From assembly GCA_012934845.2 (NCBI GenBank), contig WNNJ02002588.1, positions 124,001-188,000 on the forward strand: 64,000 nucleotides of DNA, written 5' to 3'. Made by a program: the position numbers and the translations under genes. The stretch's first letter is position 1. The number at the start of each line of letters is the position of its first letter. A model generated the notes under the pieces. That model was not told the origin of the DNA, ran no database searches, and saw only the letters and a list, made by a program, of their open reading frames with translations. The stretch comes from Pomphorhynchus laevis. Its lineage: Eukaryota > Acanthocephala > Palaeacanthocephala > Echinorhynchida > Pomphorhynchidae. Positions 21,491-36,400 of the stretch are shown here, in pieces.

Positions 21491-24400
21491 CTTAAAAATT
21501 GCAGATTAGAAAAAAAACATTTTATATGAATATTAATTTTATATTAAAAATAATATTAGAATTATTATTAACAATGATCTTAAATAATAATTCAACTTAA
21601 CAATAATTCAACTTACGACTTGCAGACGCGAACGCTTAGCATGTGCGTCTTACAATAATCAACGAATAACAATGTCGACACATTGAAATATAATATTATA
21701 TATAATATTATATACACATATAATACGACATTGTTGTATATATCAACAACGTATATAGTTCAACACACGATAATGTTTTCAAAGTTGCGGCAATCAAGGA
21801 TGCCGTACATATAACGAGAAAAATGCAATATACCAATATAATAATGCAATATAGTTGCGTTTGGGCTAACGCTGGTAGACCATGTATTCAGTAAACAATT
21901 GCGCAAATCGGTTACATACATCGTCCCCGATAATGGATATGCCAACAACATTAATACAAAATTATAAATCTAAAGATAATGGGATGTATATAAATAGATA
22001 TATTATATTTTGCTTATAATTTGGAAGATTAAATTATTTAAATTTTATTTAATTAATGCATAAAATACAATAATACACTGTGGAATGTTATTATGACATT
22101 AAAATAAGCAATAATAAATACGTGAGTAGATATTAATGATTTTATGTTAATATTAATTAAACAGAAATAAGTTATTTATATTATGACATAAATTATATAT
22201 TCACAAATATTTGTAAATTTAAAACTTTATTTTCTTTACACTATATCTTCTTTATATTATATTTTCTTTATATTCTACTTTAGATTCTGTAATTTTGTTA
22301 TTACTCACATTGTAAGTTAAAATTCCAAAACTAACGGATAATAGTTTTGCATAAACACTTTAATTTATAATATATTGATGATAATTTATGATATATATAT
22401 CATTTATAAAAATGATATTTTTTGTAAAGCAGGATTAGTAAATATGTAAATTATATCTTCAAGTCATAATTTCCCAAATTTTGACTCTCGCGTAAGCAAG
22501 ATATTATTGATTTGTATGTATTTTATGTATTTTGCATTTTGGACATATATAATAAATTTGGGAAAATCTCTATATATCCTCTAATATGAAAGTGGAAAAG
22601 TTTGTTCACCCTTGGGTTTTTAGTCAAGAGTATTGGTTCTTTACTTCAGCTTGGCGTTTACCACAGATTTGATATTGAGTTAGATGTGAAAGAAGGTTAA
22701 TAAAATGGTTAATATTCGTAAATGTTATTCAAATGTTATTATAAACCTCGTAAGCTAAATGCGCATGTTTCACAGCATTGTACGAAGGGGAATGTATAAT
22801 AATGAAGGTTGTTACGTCTCTCACACAAATTAAACATATGTTTAAGTAAAATACAACAGCAATGCAATCGCTATTTACATTGCATAGCATAACTAATATA
22901 TTACATAACTAATATACGCCACAACTAATGTACGCCTGGCAGATCCGTTATTAATTCGAATTCGAAATAAAATTATCAAAGATAAATTAAACGAAATGTT
23001 AAATTTCTTGAACTTATAAGACTAATAAAATAATATAAATATTTGTAAATACAAATATTCACAAATATTTGTAAATTGAAAACTTTATTTTCTTTACATT
23101 ATATCTTCTTTATATTATATCTTTTTTATATTCTACTTTAGATTATGTAATTTTGTTATTACTTACATTGTAAGTTAAAAATACCAAAACTATACGGATA
23201 ATAGTCTTGCTTGTTTTTTAATTTATGGTATATATATCATTTTTAAGAATGATATTTTTTTGTAAAGGAGGATTAGTAAATATGTAAATTATATCTTCAA
23301 GTCAGAATTTCCCAAATTTTGACATAATGAATACATGAGTTGACCTTTTATGATTTTCTGTTTAACAGAAATAAGTTATATTATAACATAAATTATATAT
23401 ATTACATAAAAAAGATAAAGTAATTAACTTAAAGAATATTCTGTATTTTTGTTAATTAAATTGAAAGTTGAAATAGCGAAACTAGATTAATAATAGTTTC
23501 GCTTGTTTTTTTATTTATTATTAAAAAATGATATATTTTTTGTAAAACAGAATTAGTATATGTAAATAATATCTTCAAGTCGAAATTTGCCAAATTTTGA
23601 CTATCTCGTGTAGGCGAGGTATAATAATGACTCTTTTATGTATTTTGTTTTTTAGATTCATGATTATTAGTGATTTGCCAAATAATGTATGACTTTACGA
23701 TTTACAATGTCGCAGGTATTATTTTTTATAATTCAATTATATATTTTTTCAAAGACGCTACATTTAATCTTATCAAAATACAAACCTTCTCCAATTTCTT
23801 TGACGTAATGAACCTGTGAGGGAAGTATATCATGACAAATTGACTTCATCGATTCCGAAGTTTGATTGCTAATTCCACCACTAACACTCCTCGGTGCATT
23901 TGAGCTGCTTCGACCATGATTATGTTGTATCATTAAATCACTATTGTGTGAAGCCAAAAGTGGAGTTGTGGCCAAGTTGTTGCCATTACTGACTGTAGTA
24001 GCATATCTACCACTAAGAGTGTTCGGAAAGCTTAATAACGATCCATCTGCTGCAACGTTATTACGAATAGTATCGAAACTGAGTTGTGCGTCGTGAGGAT
24101 TAAGACTAATTGGTTTCCCAGAGCTCGTTGAACGATAGAAAAACTTTCTTTTTTTCTTGTTAGAAGAAACGAAGTTATTGGATTTGCTATAGCAATTGTC
24201 CGTCGGAGATTCGGATGAATAACCACTCACAGTACGGTGGTGCTTTGCAGACGTTTTACGCTTACAGCAAATTAAATAAGTGAATATGAGCAGAAGTGCT
24301 AATCCAATTGGTATGAAAACGCTTGGTACTATCACCATCCATAAATCAGAGTCTAGTACTAAAGCAAAAACACATAGAACATGTAAGGTAAATTATTATT

Positions 24401-27400
24401 TTGATTATTATTTCAATAATTAAAATTTTCGAAATGATTACTAAATTATTAAGACGAAACAACAATTATGCACTAGATATATTTAGCTTTTATTAATAAT
24501 AAATTAGGCGGTAATTAATGAATTTCATAATAAATGATTAAAAACAATAACAAAATGCAATGCGTTATTTCGTATCGTGTATGCATAAGTAAGAAACTAA
24601 AATAATTTATAAGTAATGATTCACTTGATGACTAATTGATGACTCACTTTCGCGACACTTAGCGATATTACATGTTTCTTGAGATATCTCAGAATTACCC
24701 AAATAGGAAGACCTCTGTACAAAGCACCATGGGCTTTGATGTATCAGTAAGAAATAGTATTGAAGCAACTTAGGCTTTAATTCATAATAAATAACGTATT
24801 GAGGTATAAATATAAAGAATATAGCAAATATACATACGAAATAATATAACTAATTTATATTATATAAATTATAATATTATTATATTATTTATTTTATAAT
24901 TTATATTATATTTATATATTCTTCCAATTATTAATTAAGCAAATTAATATAAATTATTAATAATAAACTAAACTTTTAGCCATAATTGGCAACACAACGA
25001 ATCCCTTCTGACAGTTTAAAGGGATACCGATGATTCAATGTTGAAATTAAAAATGTCTTATACAAAACATTAACACTTAAATTGTATGGTAGATACATTA
25101 GAAATAATGATATGTAACTTGATAGACTATATCAAAGATAGAGTAGTCAACGAAATTGACAATATGTAGCCAACTAATCGACTAACTTATTTTCATTTGA
25201 CTTTATCTGATAATTGCACATTAGTAATCTTGAATGAGTAGTATAAATGAGCTAATCTGACAGCATTCTTAATTGAAATCACACATTCAGGTATCCGTAG
25301 AGCAACTACATAATCTATAGAGCACACCTTTATTCTTTAAACTCAATGTCATAACTGATGGATTAATGACTGCGCCAACCGCTGTTCATAATAATACATC
25401 TGAGTAAATTAATAAATTAATTTATTTTTTACTTTATCATGTAATTATAAATATTTTTTAAATTAAATCGGAATTCTGATTACGATTATGTAAATTGTAA
25501 TCCTATTTACAGAATGTTACTGAGAATTAAAAAATTAAAAAAATGTTGATGACTCACTTCCGCGACACTTAGGGATATTACATGTTTCTTGAGATATCTC
25601 AGAATTACCCAAATAGGAAGACCTCTGTACAAAGCACCATGGGCTTTGATGTATTAGATCTTCCTGTGGGTTTCTGCAGTATTGATGATTTCCAAGTTCC
25701 GGATGAGTTATGTATGTTAGATGACGATATTCTTTTCTTGAAGTAACTGAAGACCATGGAAGACATGGCTTTCCAGATGCTGAATTAGCAACAAGCCCAC
25801 GATAGAATTTGCCAGTTTTGTTATAACAATGATGATCTAAAACATTATCAGATCAGCTAACTGAGTATACGTATTTTACATTTTTTATAAATTAAAAATA
25901 ATGCTAAATAAATTCAAATAATTAAATAATAAATAATTATAAATAATGATTGTTATGTAAGATTTTATATAATTAATGTAAAGTAAAAATTTAAAATAAT
26001 CAATTTTTATGAATTGAATAATAAAGAGCAGACGATGTATTATTATAATGATTAGAGGTATTACGAGGAACTGCTATGTTATCAGGTTTCGGCCTTTATT
26101 CCAAAGTTAAGATCTAGATTTAACTTAATGATTTAAATATATCGTTTACTACCTTGTTTATAAGTTGTCATATTGTAAAGTTATCAAATAATTTATTAAG
26201 TAAAATTCATTTACCCCGAATAAAACCAAATTAAGAATATACAATTAAAATCTTACCATTTTAGATTTTAAAAATCTTTAAACCACTTTAGTAGCGGTTT
26301 TTAACCACATATTTTTGTGGATTTTAATGTATCACTGGACTTGTTTGACCTAACATTTATGTGTACCAAATAATATAATAATACTACAATAATATTATTA
26401 TATATTATAATATGACAATAATATTACAATAATATTATTATAATATTATTGTAAAGTTTTTTTTATTATTGGAGTGGGGTATCTTGCAGATGACTGTTTG
26501 ATTATGCAAACAAATTAAATTTGAACAACTGAAAACAGTTCTTTTAGCAATGTTCTTTCACTCAATAATAATCATTAATCCTTTTATATCCAGCTTTATT
26601 GTGATGCTTTTAGAGGAGACATGTCTTGTTGTTCGATATATGCCAGGGATGTTGAAGGACATGGAAGAAAAGTTACTGATACATTAAACACTTCTTTATT
26701 TTACAAATTACAATAACATTTCGTCTTTGTAAAACTTTTTAACTTAACAATTTCATTTATATCAGTAGATTTCTGTCTTTCAGATTTTGATGATTACTCT
26801 CTATTAATGGGTAAGTTTCTTGTTCAAGTCTTGATTATATTTTTTCACTATTATTTAATTATTGTCGTTACAATTTATGAATAAATTTTAGTAATATTAA
26901 TTTAATAATATTACTAAATTCATAAAGGCCACACGACAAAACATTCTAAAATAAAAATATACAATGTAAAACCTAAGATGAGAATGCAGAAATACGAAAC
27001 ACAAAGTTAAATGTTTAATAACAAAAATGTTAAAGTTAAAATGTCGAATAAATAATAATAACTAAAATTTAAATAATTAAATAATAAAAAAGTAAAAATC
27101 AATTTTTATGAATTGACTAATAAATAGCAGACGTTGTATCAGAATAAGGATTAAAGATCATCAGGAGGAACTGCTATGTTATCAGGTTTCAGCCCCTATT
27201 CCTCGAACCAACATAACAGCGCAGTCGTACATGTGCTAATGACATATTTCATCCGATAACGTTTGATTATCTAAGTATCTTATTATAAAACAAAGTATAT
27301 TATTTATTATCCATCCATATAAATCATATAGATATGATATAAAATCATATCTTTTTGATATAAAATCATAAAAAGATTAAAAAATATCATTAAAACGATA

Positions 27401-30400
27401 ATTAAAGATCATATAAAAAGACAAAGTAGCCTTATTCTTAATAAAACTAATATTTTAAATAGTTGATACTGATCCATTATTGATAAAGAATTATTAAAGC
27501 TGGATCAACGAAAAGAGGAAATTTTTTATTAATATTTCGCTAACTACTGCTAGCATCTTCAGAAAATTCCGAATTTTTTCGGAATTTATCTATAATATAT
27601 TTATATAATCCAAATTTTGTGTCATATCAATTGTAATTAGTAATTTTCTGAAGATGTAATTTTCTGAAGATGCTAATAGAAGTTAGCGAAATATCAAAAG
27701 TAATGTCTTCTTTCCTTTGATCCAGCTCCAATAATTATGTAGCAATGAATATTTTTACAGTCCAGTATACGAAAAATACCGTTTAGCTCATCAAAGTCGT
27801 TGATGATCTATTATTGATAAATAATTATTGGAGCTGGATCAACGAAAAGACGAAATTATTTTTGATATTTCGCTAACTTCTGTTAGCATCTTCAGAAAAT
27901 TAAATGTTCTGAAGATGTAATTTTCTGAAGATGCTAACAGAAGTAGGCGAAATATCAAAAATGATTTCTTCTTTCCTTTGATGCAGCCCCAATAATTATT
28001 AGTTGAATGTACTATGTACCTGTAATTATACATTGGAAATTAATAACGAATGAAGAATTATAAATCAAAAACATTATAAAAACATTATAATTATATTTAC
28101 AAACATTATGGCAATATAATTATACATTACTGATATATACATTTTCCACTCTAAAATTTTTATGCAACTTTATGGAAAATGTAAACCAGATGAAACCAAT
28201 CTTGCGATTATTTTTAATAAAAGCTTCAATATTTTACATATATGTAAAAGAGAAATTTTAAATAGTTGATGCTGATCCATTATTGATAAATAATTATTGG
28301 AGTTGGATCAAAGGAAAGAAGAAATTATTTTTAATATTTCGCTAACTATACTGTTAGCATCTTCAGAAAATTATATTAGTTTCAGTTTTAAATTTAAAGT
28401 TAATTAGCGAAATATCAAAAATAATTTCTTCTTTCCTTTGATCCAACTCCAATAACTAATTAAAAGATTAATCTTTTATGTAATCTTTTACATATAATGT
28501 GTATTCCGTATACAAGATTTTAAATAAATGAATGATTAAGTGACTTCAATTTACAGAAATAAGAGTACAAAAATATTTTAGATAATTCGAAAAATTAGCT
28601 AAATAATTTCAGAAGAAGAAAATTAACGTGGTAGAGTCATTATAAGTCACTGAAATCATTAAAATCATAATAAAATGATCAGTTAAAATATTATAGTAAA
28701 ATTATATAAGAATTGTTAAATAAATAAAGGTACTAATCATGTGCACTGTTAAAAAATATAATTGTTCTACAATTCTTCTTTTGTTGGATTTGCAACTGAC
28801 TCCTTTTCAACTTTAGGTATGGATTAATCCTTGTTTACAATTGCTGATTCTGATATTCCTTCAGTTTCAATGTAAAATTAGTTTACATGTTATTCGTTTA
28901 TAATCGTATACGAATGAACACACTTTATCATTTCGATAAATAGCATTAACATGTACCTTCTCTATTCAGCAAGGAATATGGACTTCCCTGCTGATCAGTC
29001 GTAATTCTAACGAAAAGTTAGCAAAGTTAGAATAGAGCTTGTTTCTATTTCATTTGGCGTCAAACACAATTACATGATTCTGCCAAATATATTTTATTTG
29101 CAATGGACAAAAAGCATATTGCGAATCGCAATTAATTTAAAAAGCAAACTTACTAGATTTTGGATCATCATTACGTAGATAAGTAAGACTGACACAATCT
29201 GCATGACTGCTCGAAGGTGGTAATTCTACACATGTTGGTAAATTTAGCTTTCGAAAAGGATCTAATCCAAAAATTGCAAAATTTTTAGAAATTTATTTAA
29301 AATCTGTAAATGTAAAGACAAAAGCGCGTTTTAACGAGCCATCTCATAACAATTTAAAAATTTACGAAATTGTACATTAATGAATGCCCACAGTTCACAA
29401 TTAGTTCCTTGTAAACTAATTTTTGTTTTGCTTGGCAAAAACCCGCCGTTTGGACGGATTGAATTTATCTGCTATAATGAATCAGCAACTTGCCAATGGT
29501 CAAAACTTGAATTCGACTTACAATTTGTTGATATAAGCGTACTTTCGATCTATATTAAGCAAAACCCGATTTATAATAATACACATTTACAAAACAAAAA
29601 TATTTTATTAATATTTGATTTATATCTAATTTAAAGTCACGAAAAATATAAAATTCATATATCGATTAAAATTTCATCTAGATTGAAAGATTAACTTTTT
29701 TATGACTCGAGAATTTCAATCTCGAATTTTATTAAAATTTGATAACGAACGCTTATTTGTATTTTCATAATTTAAAATTTATTTATATATTAATGTGGCA
29801 GCCACGAAAGAATCGACAAAACGATACCAGGTACCGTTTCGTCATCATTTTGACTCATCAGTGCCAGGTACCTTCAACTACTGGATGCAGAGGAGGACCG
29901 GCAGACGGAACGAGAATGTCAAAAGGTACATAGAGCTAGAAAATTTCTAGCAAACTAGGTACATGCTTCCCCAAAAGGATCATTAGCTAAGAGCATTAGC
30001 TAATGCCAGCGCATTCTCTCCATTTATCTGCCAACTTGTATTTTACGAGAAAATAGGAGATTTCAGTGGGAAGTTTTTCTACTTGTATGATGTGACAGCC
30101 ACGAAAGAATCGACAAAACGATAACAGGTACCGTTTCGCCATTATTTTGACTCATCAGTACCAGGTACCCTACATTACTGAATGCAGAGGAAGACCGGCA
30201 GACGGCACACTTTAGCAAGTGCTCTTAGCTAATGATCCTTTTGATGAAGCATGTACCTAGTTTGCTAGAAATTTTCTAGCTCTATGAACCTTTTGACATA
30301 CTCGTGCCGTCTGCCGGTCTTCATCTACATCCAGTAGTGGGAGGTATCTGGCACTAATGAATCAAAGTAATTACGAAACGGTATCTGGTATCGTTTTGTC

Positions 30401-33400
30401 GATTCTTTCGTGGCTGCCACATCATACAAACATAAAAATGTCCACGGAAATCTCTCATTTTCTTGTAAAATACAAATAAGTTGACAGATAAATAGAGAGA
30501 ATGCGTTGGCATTAGCTAGGGCTCTTAGCTAATGATCCTTTTGGGGAAGCATATACCTACTTTGTTAGAAATTTTGTAGCTCTATGTACCTTTTGACATA
30601 CTCGTGCCGTCTGCCGGTTCTCATCTACATCCAGTAGTGGGAGGGGCCTGGCACTGATGAGTCAAAATGATGACGAAACGGTACCTGGTATCGTTTTGTC
30701 GATTCTTTCGTGGCTACCACATTATACAAACAGAAAACATGCCCACGAAAATCTCTCATTTTCTCGTAAAATAAAAAAGAATGCTTTACATGCATCTCGT
30801 AAGATAGGGTTTTAGAAATTAATTACATCGCGTGTTTCATATACTGAAGAATTTCTAACTGTACTGGATGGTTATCCTAGTTGGTAAGGCGTAAAACCCA
30901 ACCATTGAAAGAACCTAGGTTTGAATCTGAAAGTGCAATTAGTGTTCAAAATGAAACTTGAGCGATACAATGCCTTATGATGAGGACGGATGTACCATTG
31001 CATTACAGTAGCGGTCGAAACAAGGTCAGGCTAAAATCTGGAATGTTATGAGTCAATGTGTATGGATTTGGAAGTAATAATTGAACGATACCGTTTCACA
31101 ACTTCCAAATCGCAAACTATCATAATTTGTGCTTGCAAATAACGATACCTACATGTTTGCATTAGAAAATATCTCATAATTCAAAATAAAATTCTTAATT
31201 CAATTTTGAGATATTGTACAAATAGAATGCAAGTTCAAATTCATCAATGCATTTTATCACATAAGTTCATAATACACTGACTGTGTAGTGTAAAAATGAT
31301 ATTATTATATTATTATCAATATTATTTCCATATTAAGATTAACAAAAATTAGCAAAACTTACCAAAAATCTTCTTGTCAATCAGATTTACAACAAAAATA
31401 TTATTGGCAAAAGGATTTAGTTAAGCATTTTGATGCTAATACGATTTTTATGTCAATCATATGGATAAAGCGATTTTATTTTGACAGAAAGACACATAAT
31501 ATAATCGGTTATAGATTTGTTCGTTCACAAATCAGAAGATGTTTTTAAATTCTAAGTATTTAATAAGCAATTCATTTAATTAAATTAATAATTATTTAAT
31601 TATTTGTTGCAAATTCTGTACAATTTAATTGCCTGTATAAGATTATACGAATTATATTAAAATATATTATACGATTTTTAATATATTACGATTATATTAA
31701 AATATATATTTTATAGAAATAATTCAGAACCACAAAATTTAGCACAAATCATAATATCCAAAGCACATGTCTTACTAGTATATGTGTCTTTGAAAAAGGC
31801 TTTGCAAGCAACATCGTGAACATAGTTACAGTCAACACGACAAAGCTGACGAGCACGTACATATTTAGGGATATCTTGGTTCAGTGATGGTGAGTTTGCA
31901 ATTTTGCTCATAGCAAAGGTTGATTGTTCGTTACACAAAGGAAATGCATATATGCAGGCAAGGAACAGAACGGATTGTCCGCATTCTTCAGTAACGTGAG
32001 TACCGGTATGGAGAAAGTAGTTTAACGCATTGCTCGACACTAGCTGCTTTTCCGTGGCATCTTGCTGACCTTCTGATGTTACGTAAATCATTCGTTTTCC
32101 GATTAGATGGGAGCATAAAGTACCCCTGTATGGTTCACAGAACGCTGTGGACTCCACATCATCAACGAAATAGACATTATGGGAAATATCGTTATCGACT
32201 AGGTCACTAAAAAGATAAAAAACGGTTGTAATGAAACACAACTTTTTGGTTTTAATATTTGTTGATTCGTACATTTTAAAATTTTCAATTTAATCTTATT
32301 TTTATATAAAAATGGTTAAAAATATGTATTTATTAAATTATTTTAATGATTTTATAGAAAGTAAATGACATCATATATTATAGCAATCCTTTAAATTTCA
32401 TTATTTAATGTATTATATTTTATATTATATGGTATACATGAATGCGTATGCAAAAATATTTTTCTTTAAAATTTATATGTGTCATCTTTACGATATAAAT
32501 TAAAAGTAGTTTTAATTGGTGTTAATTTAATCTTCATATCTAGATATATACCCTCTTTATCATTAATATATGTTTTATTAGGAATAAGGCTATTTTGGTC
32601 ACTTGCTAAATAAAAATTATTAGAGTTAAATACATACATATCATCAATTTGATTAAAATATGCATCTATTAAATTATTTAAATGATTTTGAAAACCAAAT
32701 CGTTACAAATTGTTGCAATTATTAAAATTTCATTATTTGATGTATTATACTTTATATTATATGGTATGCATGAATGCTCATGCAAAAATATGTTTCTTGT
32801 AAATTTAAATATGTCATCTTTACGATATAAATTAAAAGTAGTTTTAATTGATGTTAATTTAATGCTCATATCTAGATATATACATTCTTTATCGTTAATA
32901 TTGGTTTTATTAAGAATGAGGCTACTTGGATAAATTTGTTCGCTTATTGAATAAAATTTTTTATAGTTAAATACACATATATCATCAATATATCTAAACA
33001 AAAATTTCATATCTTTATATAATTCAGATTTATTTTTAAACAGTTATGAACAAATTCATATTCTATAAAGCTTAATAATAAGTTATAATTGGGCTACTAT
33101 TACCTCCCATTTGAACACTTTTTATTTGTCTAAAAAACACCTTTTATTTGTCTATAACCAGGAAGTGGTTTATATGTACATTTAAACGCACTACATATGA
33201 ACCTAGGTTTTATTTGACTTTTATGTAATTTTGGATTCTAAAAAAATATAGGTATAGTTTTATTATCTGATTCAACCGTTATTACTTTTTTATTCATTAT
33301 TGAACAGTGACTTGTGATAATTGTTTCTAAACTCAAGCCACTACGTTGATATGTTGTTTTTATATGTTCATATGAAGACAAAGTTATTAGTAGCGTTATC

Positions 33401-36400
33401 AATAATTGTTATTATTTAGTTATCCTTTAATTTACTTAGTTCTAAATACATATCTTTATTAATTTGATCTTTCCATTTATAATTGTTTGTTATTTTCATT
33501 TTATTTTTAATTTTATCAAATATATAATCTTTCCAAATGTTTATCTTAGATATATTCGAGCTTTCACTATTAATTAGCTTACTAAAGTAATCATTTAAGT
33601 TATTATATAACGAATTGTAAATTTTATTTCTATTGTTATTATTTAATCTATATTTATTGTGTTGATATTTAAATCATTAGAATTAACCTCTTTCACTAGT
33701 ATATCATAATATAGCCTTTGCATATGAAGACAATGTTATTACTAGCTTTATCAATAGTTGTTATTATATAGTTATCCTTTAATTTAGTAAGTTCTGTATT
33801 AATTTAATCTTTCCTTTTATAATTGTTTGTTATTTTCATTTTCTTTCTAATGTTTTCCAAATGTTTATCTTCGATGTATTTAAGCTTCCACAATTAATCA
33901 GATTTCCATATGAGCAATAAGAAATATTAAAACAACTTTTAAGAAATAATAAGCTGAAAGATCTTGTGAAAATACATGTTTTTCAAAATACATCATTTGT
34001 TTAATAAATCGAAGATTAATTAATGACTACGATTGGTTAAGTTGTATAATTAACAGTTATTATAATATAAAATACTACAAAATACTTATATTTATTAGTC
34101 GATTCATAACATCGATTTTTATTTTTAAATTTTAATTTAAACTTGATGAAGACAAAATTATTCCTAGCTTTATCAATAGTTGTTATTATATAGTTATGCT
34201 TTAATTTAGTAAGTTCTGAAGTTACTTATTTATGGAACCTAGAGTTATAAAAAACTTTATATTTCGTTAAATTTTTTATAAACAACAATTTAGCCAGAAT
34301 CAAACTCGTAAAATACGCGGAATTTGCTTTATAGAATCTTAAGCAAAGATTTTAAAAGATATAAAAGTAAAACTTTACTAGTAGTTATATTAGTCGAATG
34401 CATTTTTAAATTTTTGGTATACAAATAATTACAATTTCTACTAAAATCTTATTTTGAAAAATACTAAACGCAAAACAAATGTTTGTTTTCTCTACAAAAT
34501 CTAAGCACTTACATCATAATTCATATAAGAGAAATAATTAATATTAATGTGTAAATTCTAGATTAAATTATCGTCATTTATCTTTATCAAATAATTTAGT
34601 ATGAAAATTTGTTTCTTAATCCAGACATATCCAATTAGATAAAGTATCATTGGTCTTCTCAAAATATACATTTCAGTAAATCAAGCAGCAATTAAGATCA
34701 CTATATTATAGAGACAGTAAATATCTTTGATGCCAGGAAAGGATAGACATACAATACATGTAGATTATTTGATTTTATTTAATATAATTGGTTATAACAA
34801 AACATACGAACAATGAAATATTGTTCCAATGTTTGCATTTTATGAATATAATAATAGGGATATTATAACGAACCAGGCACATATGAAAACAGACAATTTC
34901 ATATGACTGAAAGTCAATCTGTTTCCGCAATTTAAGTCTGCAATGATATTCCCCATATGTGTACTCCGACTAAGTAAATAATGCGTGCCAACGCATAAGT
35001 CTAATGGATGAAAACGTTGACAACGACGAGTAGACATGATATACTACCCGATAGAAATAGAACAGACCGTCATATTTCCAGACTATCAAATAGAAATATT
35101 GTCAGAATTTACTTTTGTCAAAAATACATTGAAATATACTTTGTTTTTAAAGAATATTCAAAAATTACAGTAGAAAACTTAAAATTGTCCAATAGTCAGG
35201 AAGTTTATCTCTTTGTATTATCTACATGCCAAACTAACATAAAAAACACAAGATAAATGATAGTTATCAGTAGATACAAAAAGTAGTGAATTTGACATTT
35301 CGAAAAAAAAATAATCTCGTCTGAATATTTAAAAATGATCAACAATTATTAATTCTTAAATAATAACATTTCAATTGAGAATTAAAAAGCTCGAAAACTA
35401 AGAAATGACAAGATGAAACACTTGCATTAAAATTGCATTTTTGAATAATTAAATACTACGGATCTTTATTGAAGAGATTAATCAGTTAAATATTATAAAC
35501 TAAGTAAAATCGGTACCTTACTACATTGCTTATTATAAAGTTCTAACGTTTGTTAGACGTTTTGCAAATACTTGAAATACAAATGATATATTTATTTATT
35601 ATAATATAATATATAATTATATAATATATTTATTAAATATATTATATTTATTTAAATATAAAAGCGCGATGTTAACATTTTAAATCGCGCCATGAATGGT
35701 GCAAATTCTTTAATTTGACACTTTGTATTAAATTATTATTCAAAATTTCATTTTAAACTGTGGTAATAAAATAAAAATGTCAACATTTAAAATTAAAATA
35801 TCAACATTTAATTAAATATCGAATTAAAAAATAAATTTTTATTACTAAAAATTTTAATTTCATTTGAAATTAAATTGAGCTTTTGTAATAAATTCAAAAG
35901 GAGCAAATATCCCGCAATTTTCTTGTCGCATTTAGATATTCACACCTTATGAATAGTTTGTTTAAGAATAATTACACAAATAACCTTAAATGTCGTTTAG
36001 AAGATCACGAAGAAAAGTAAAAATTGTGCGGCTATCATTCGAGGATTTAATTTCAGATTAAGATCTGCTTTATTTCCTGAAATGTTATTACTTATAAATT
36101 GAACTTTGCGTAACTAATGTGGTTTATTTAGTTACTTTAATGTCAGATGTTTGGATTGCCAACTAGCGTTGCCATCAACGCAAAACGCTAGTTGCGTTCT
36201 GGAAACGGTTGAGGGGACGACTTGGACATAATTTATTATTTGTAATTTACGTTTTCTACCTTGTGTATGAAAAAAATTAGTCAAAAATACAGTACGCTAG
36301 TGCAATAAGCCATAAACGTCAATAAAAACTCATAATCAACTCACCTGTCGATTCCGTCATAATCAAAAGCAGGATCGCCTAAAACACAAAAGTTTGACAT

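Larger units (their letters stand above)
29794..30765. repeat. Hammerhead-ribozyme repeat array with internal inversion
   Basis: Two minus-strand units (cores TCATCAG at 29855-29861 and 30152-30158) are followed, after a junction at about 30208, by two plus-strand units (CTAATGA at 30354, CTGATGA at 30654). Spacing within each half is 297-300 bp. The unit at 30354 has the same altered core as the one at 9904, so the loci share a source. The array lies in the ROR intron between CRD exons. Confidence 0.8.

Noticed and set aside
30865-30945. A functional tRNA gene
   Set aside because: Only the A and B boxes look right; acceptor and anticodon stems do not pair.
34840-35256. Small open frames on both strands
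   Set aside because: No recognisable motif, and they overlap each other on opposite strands.
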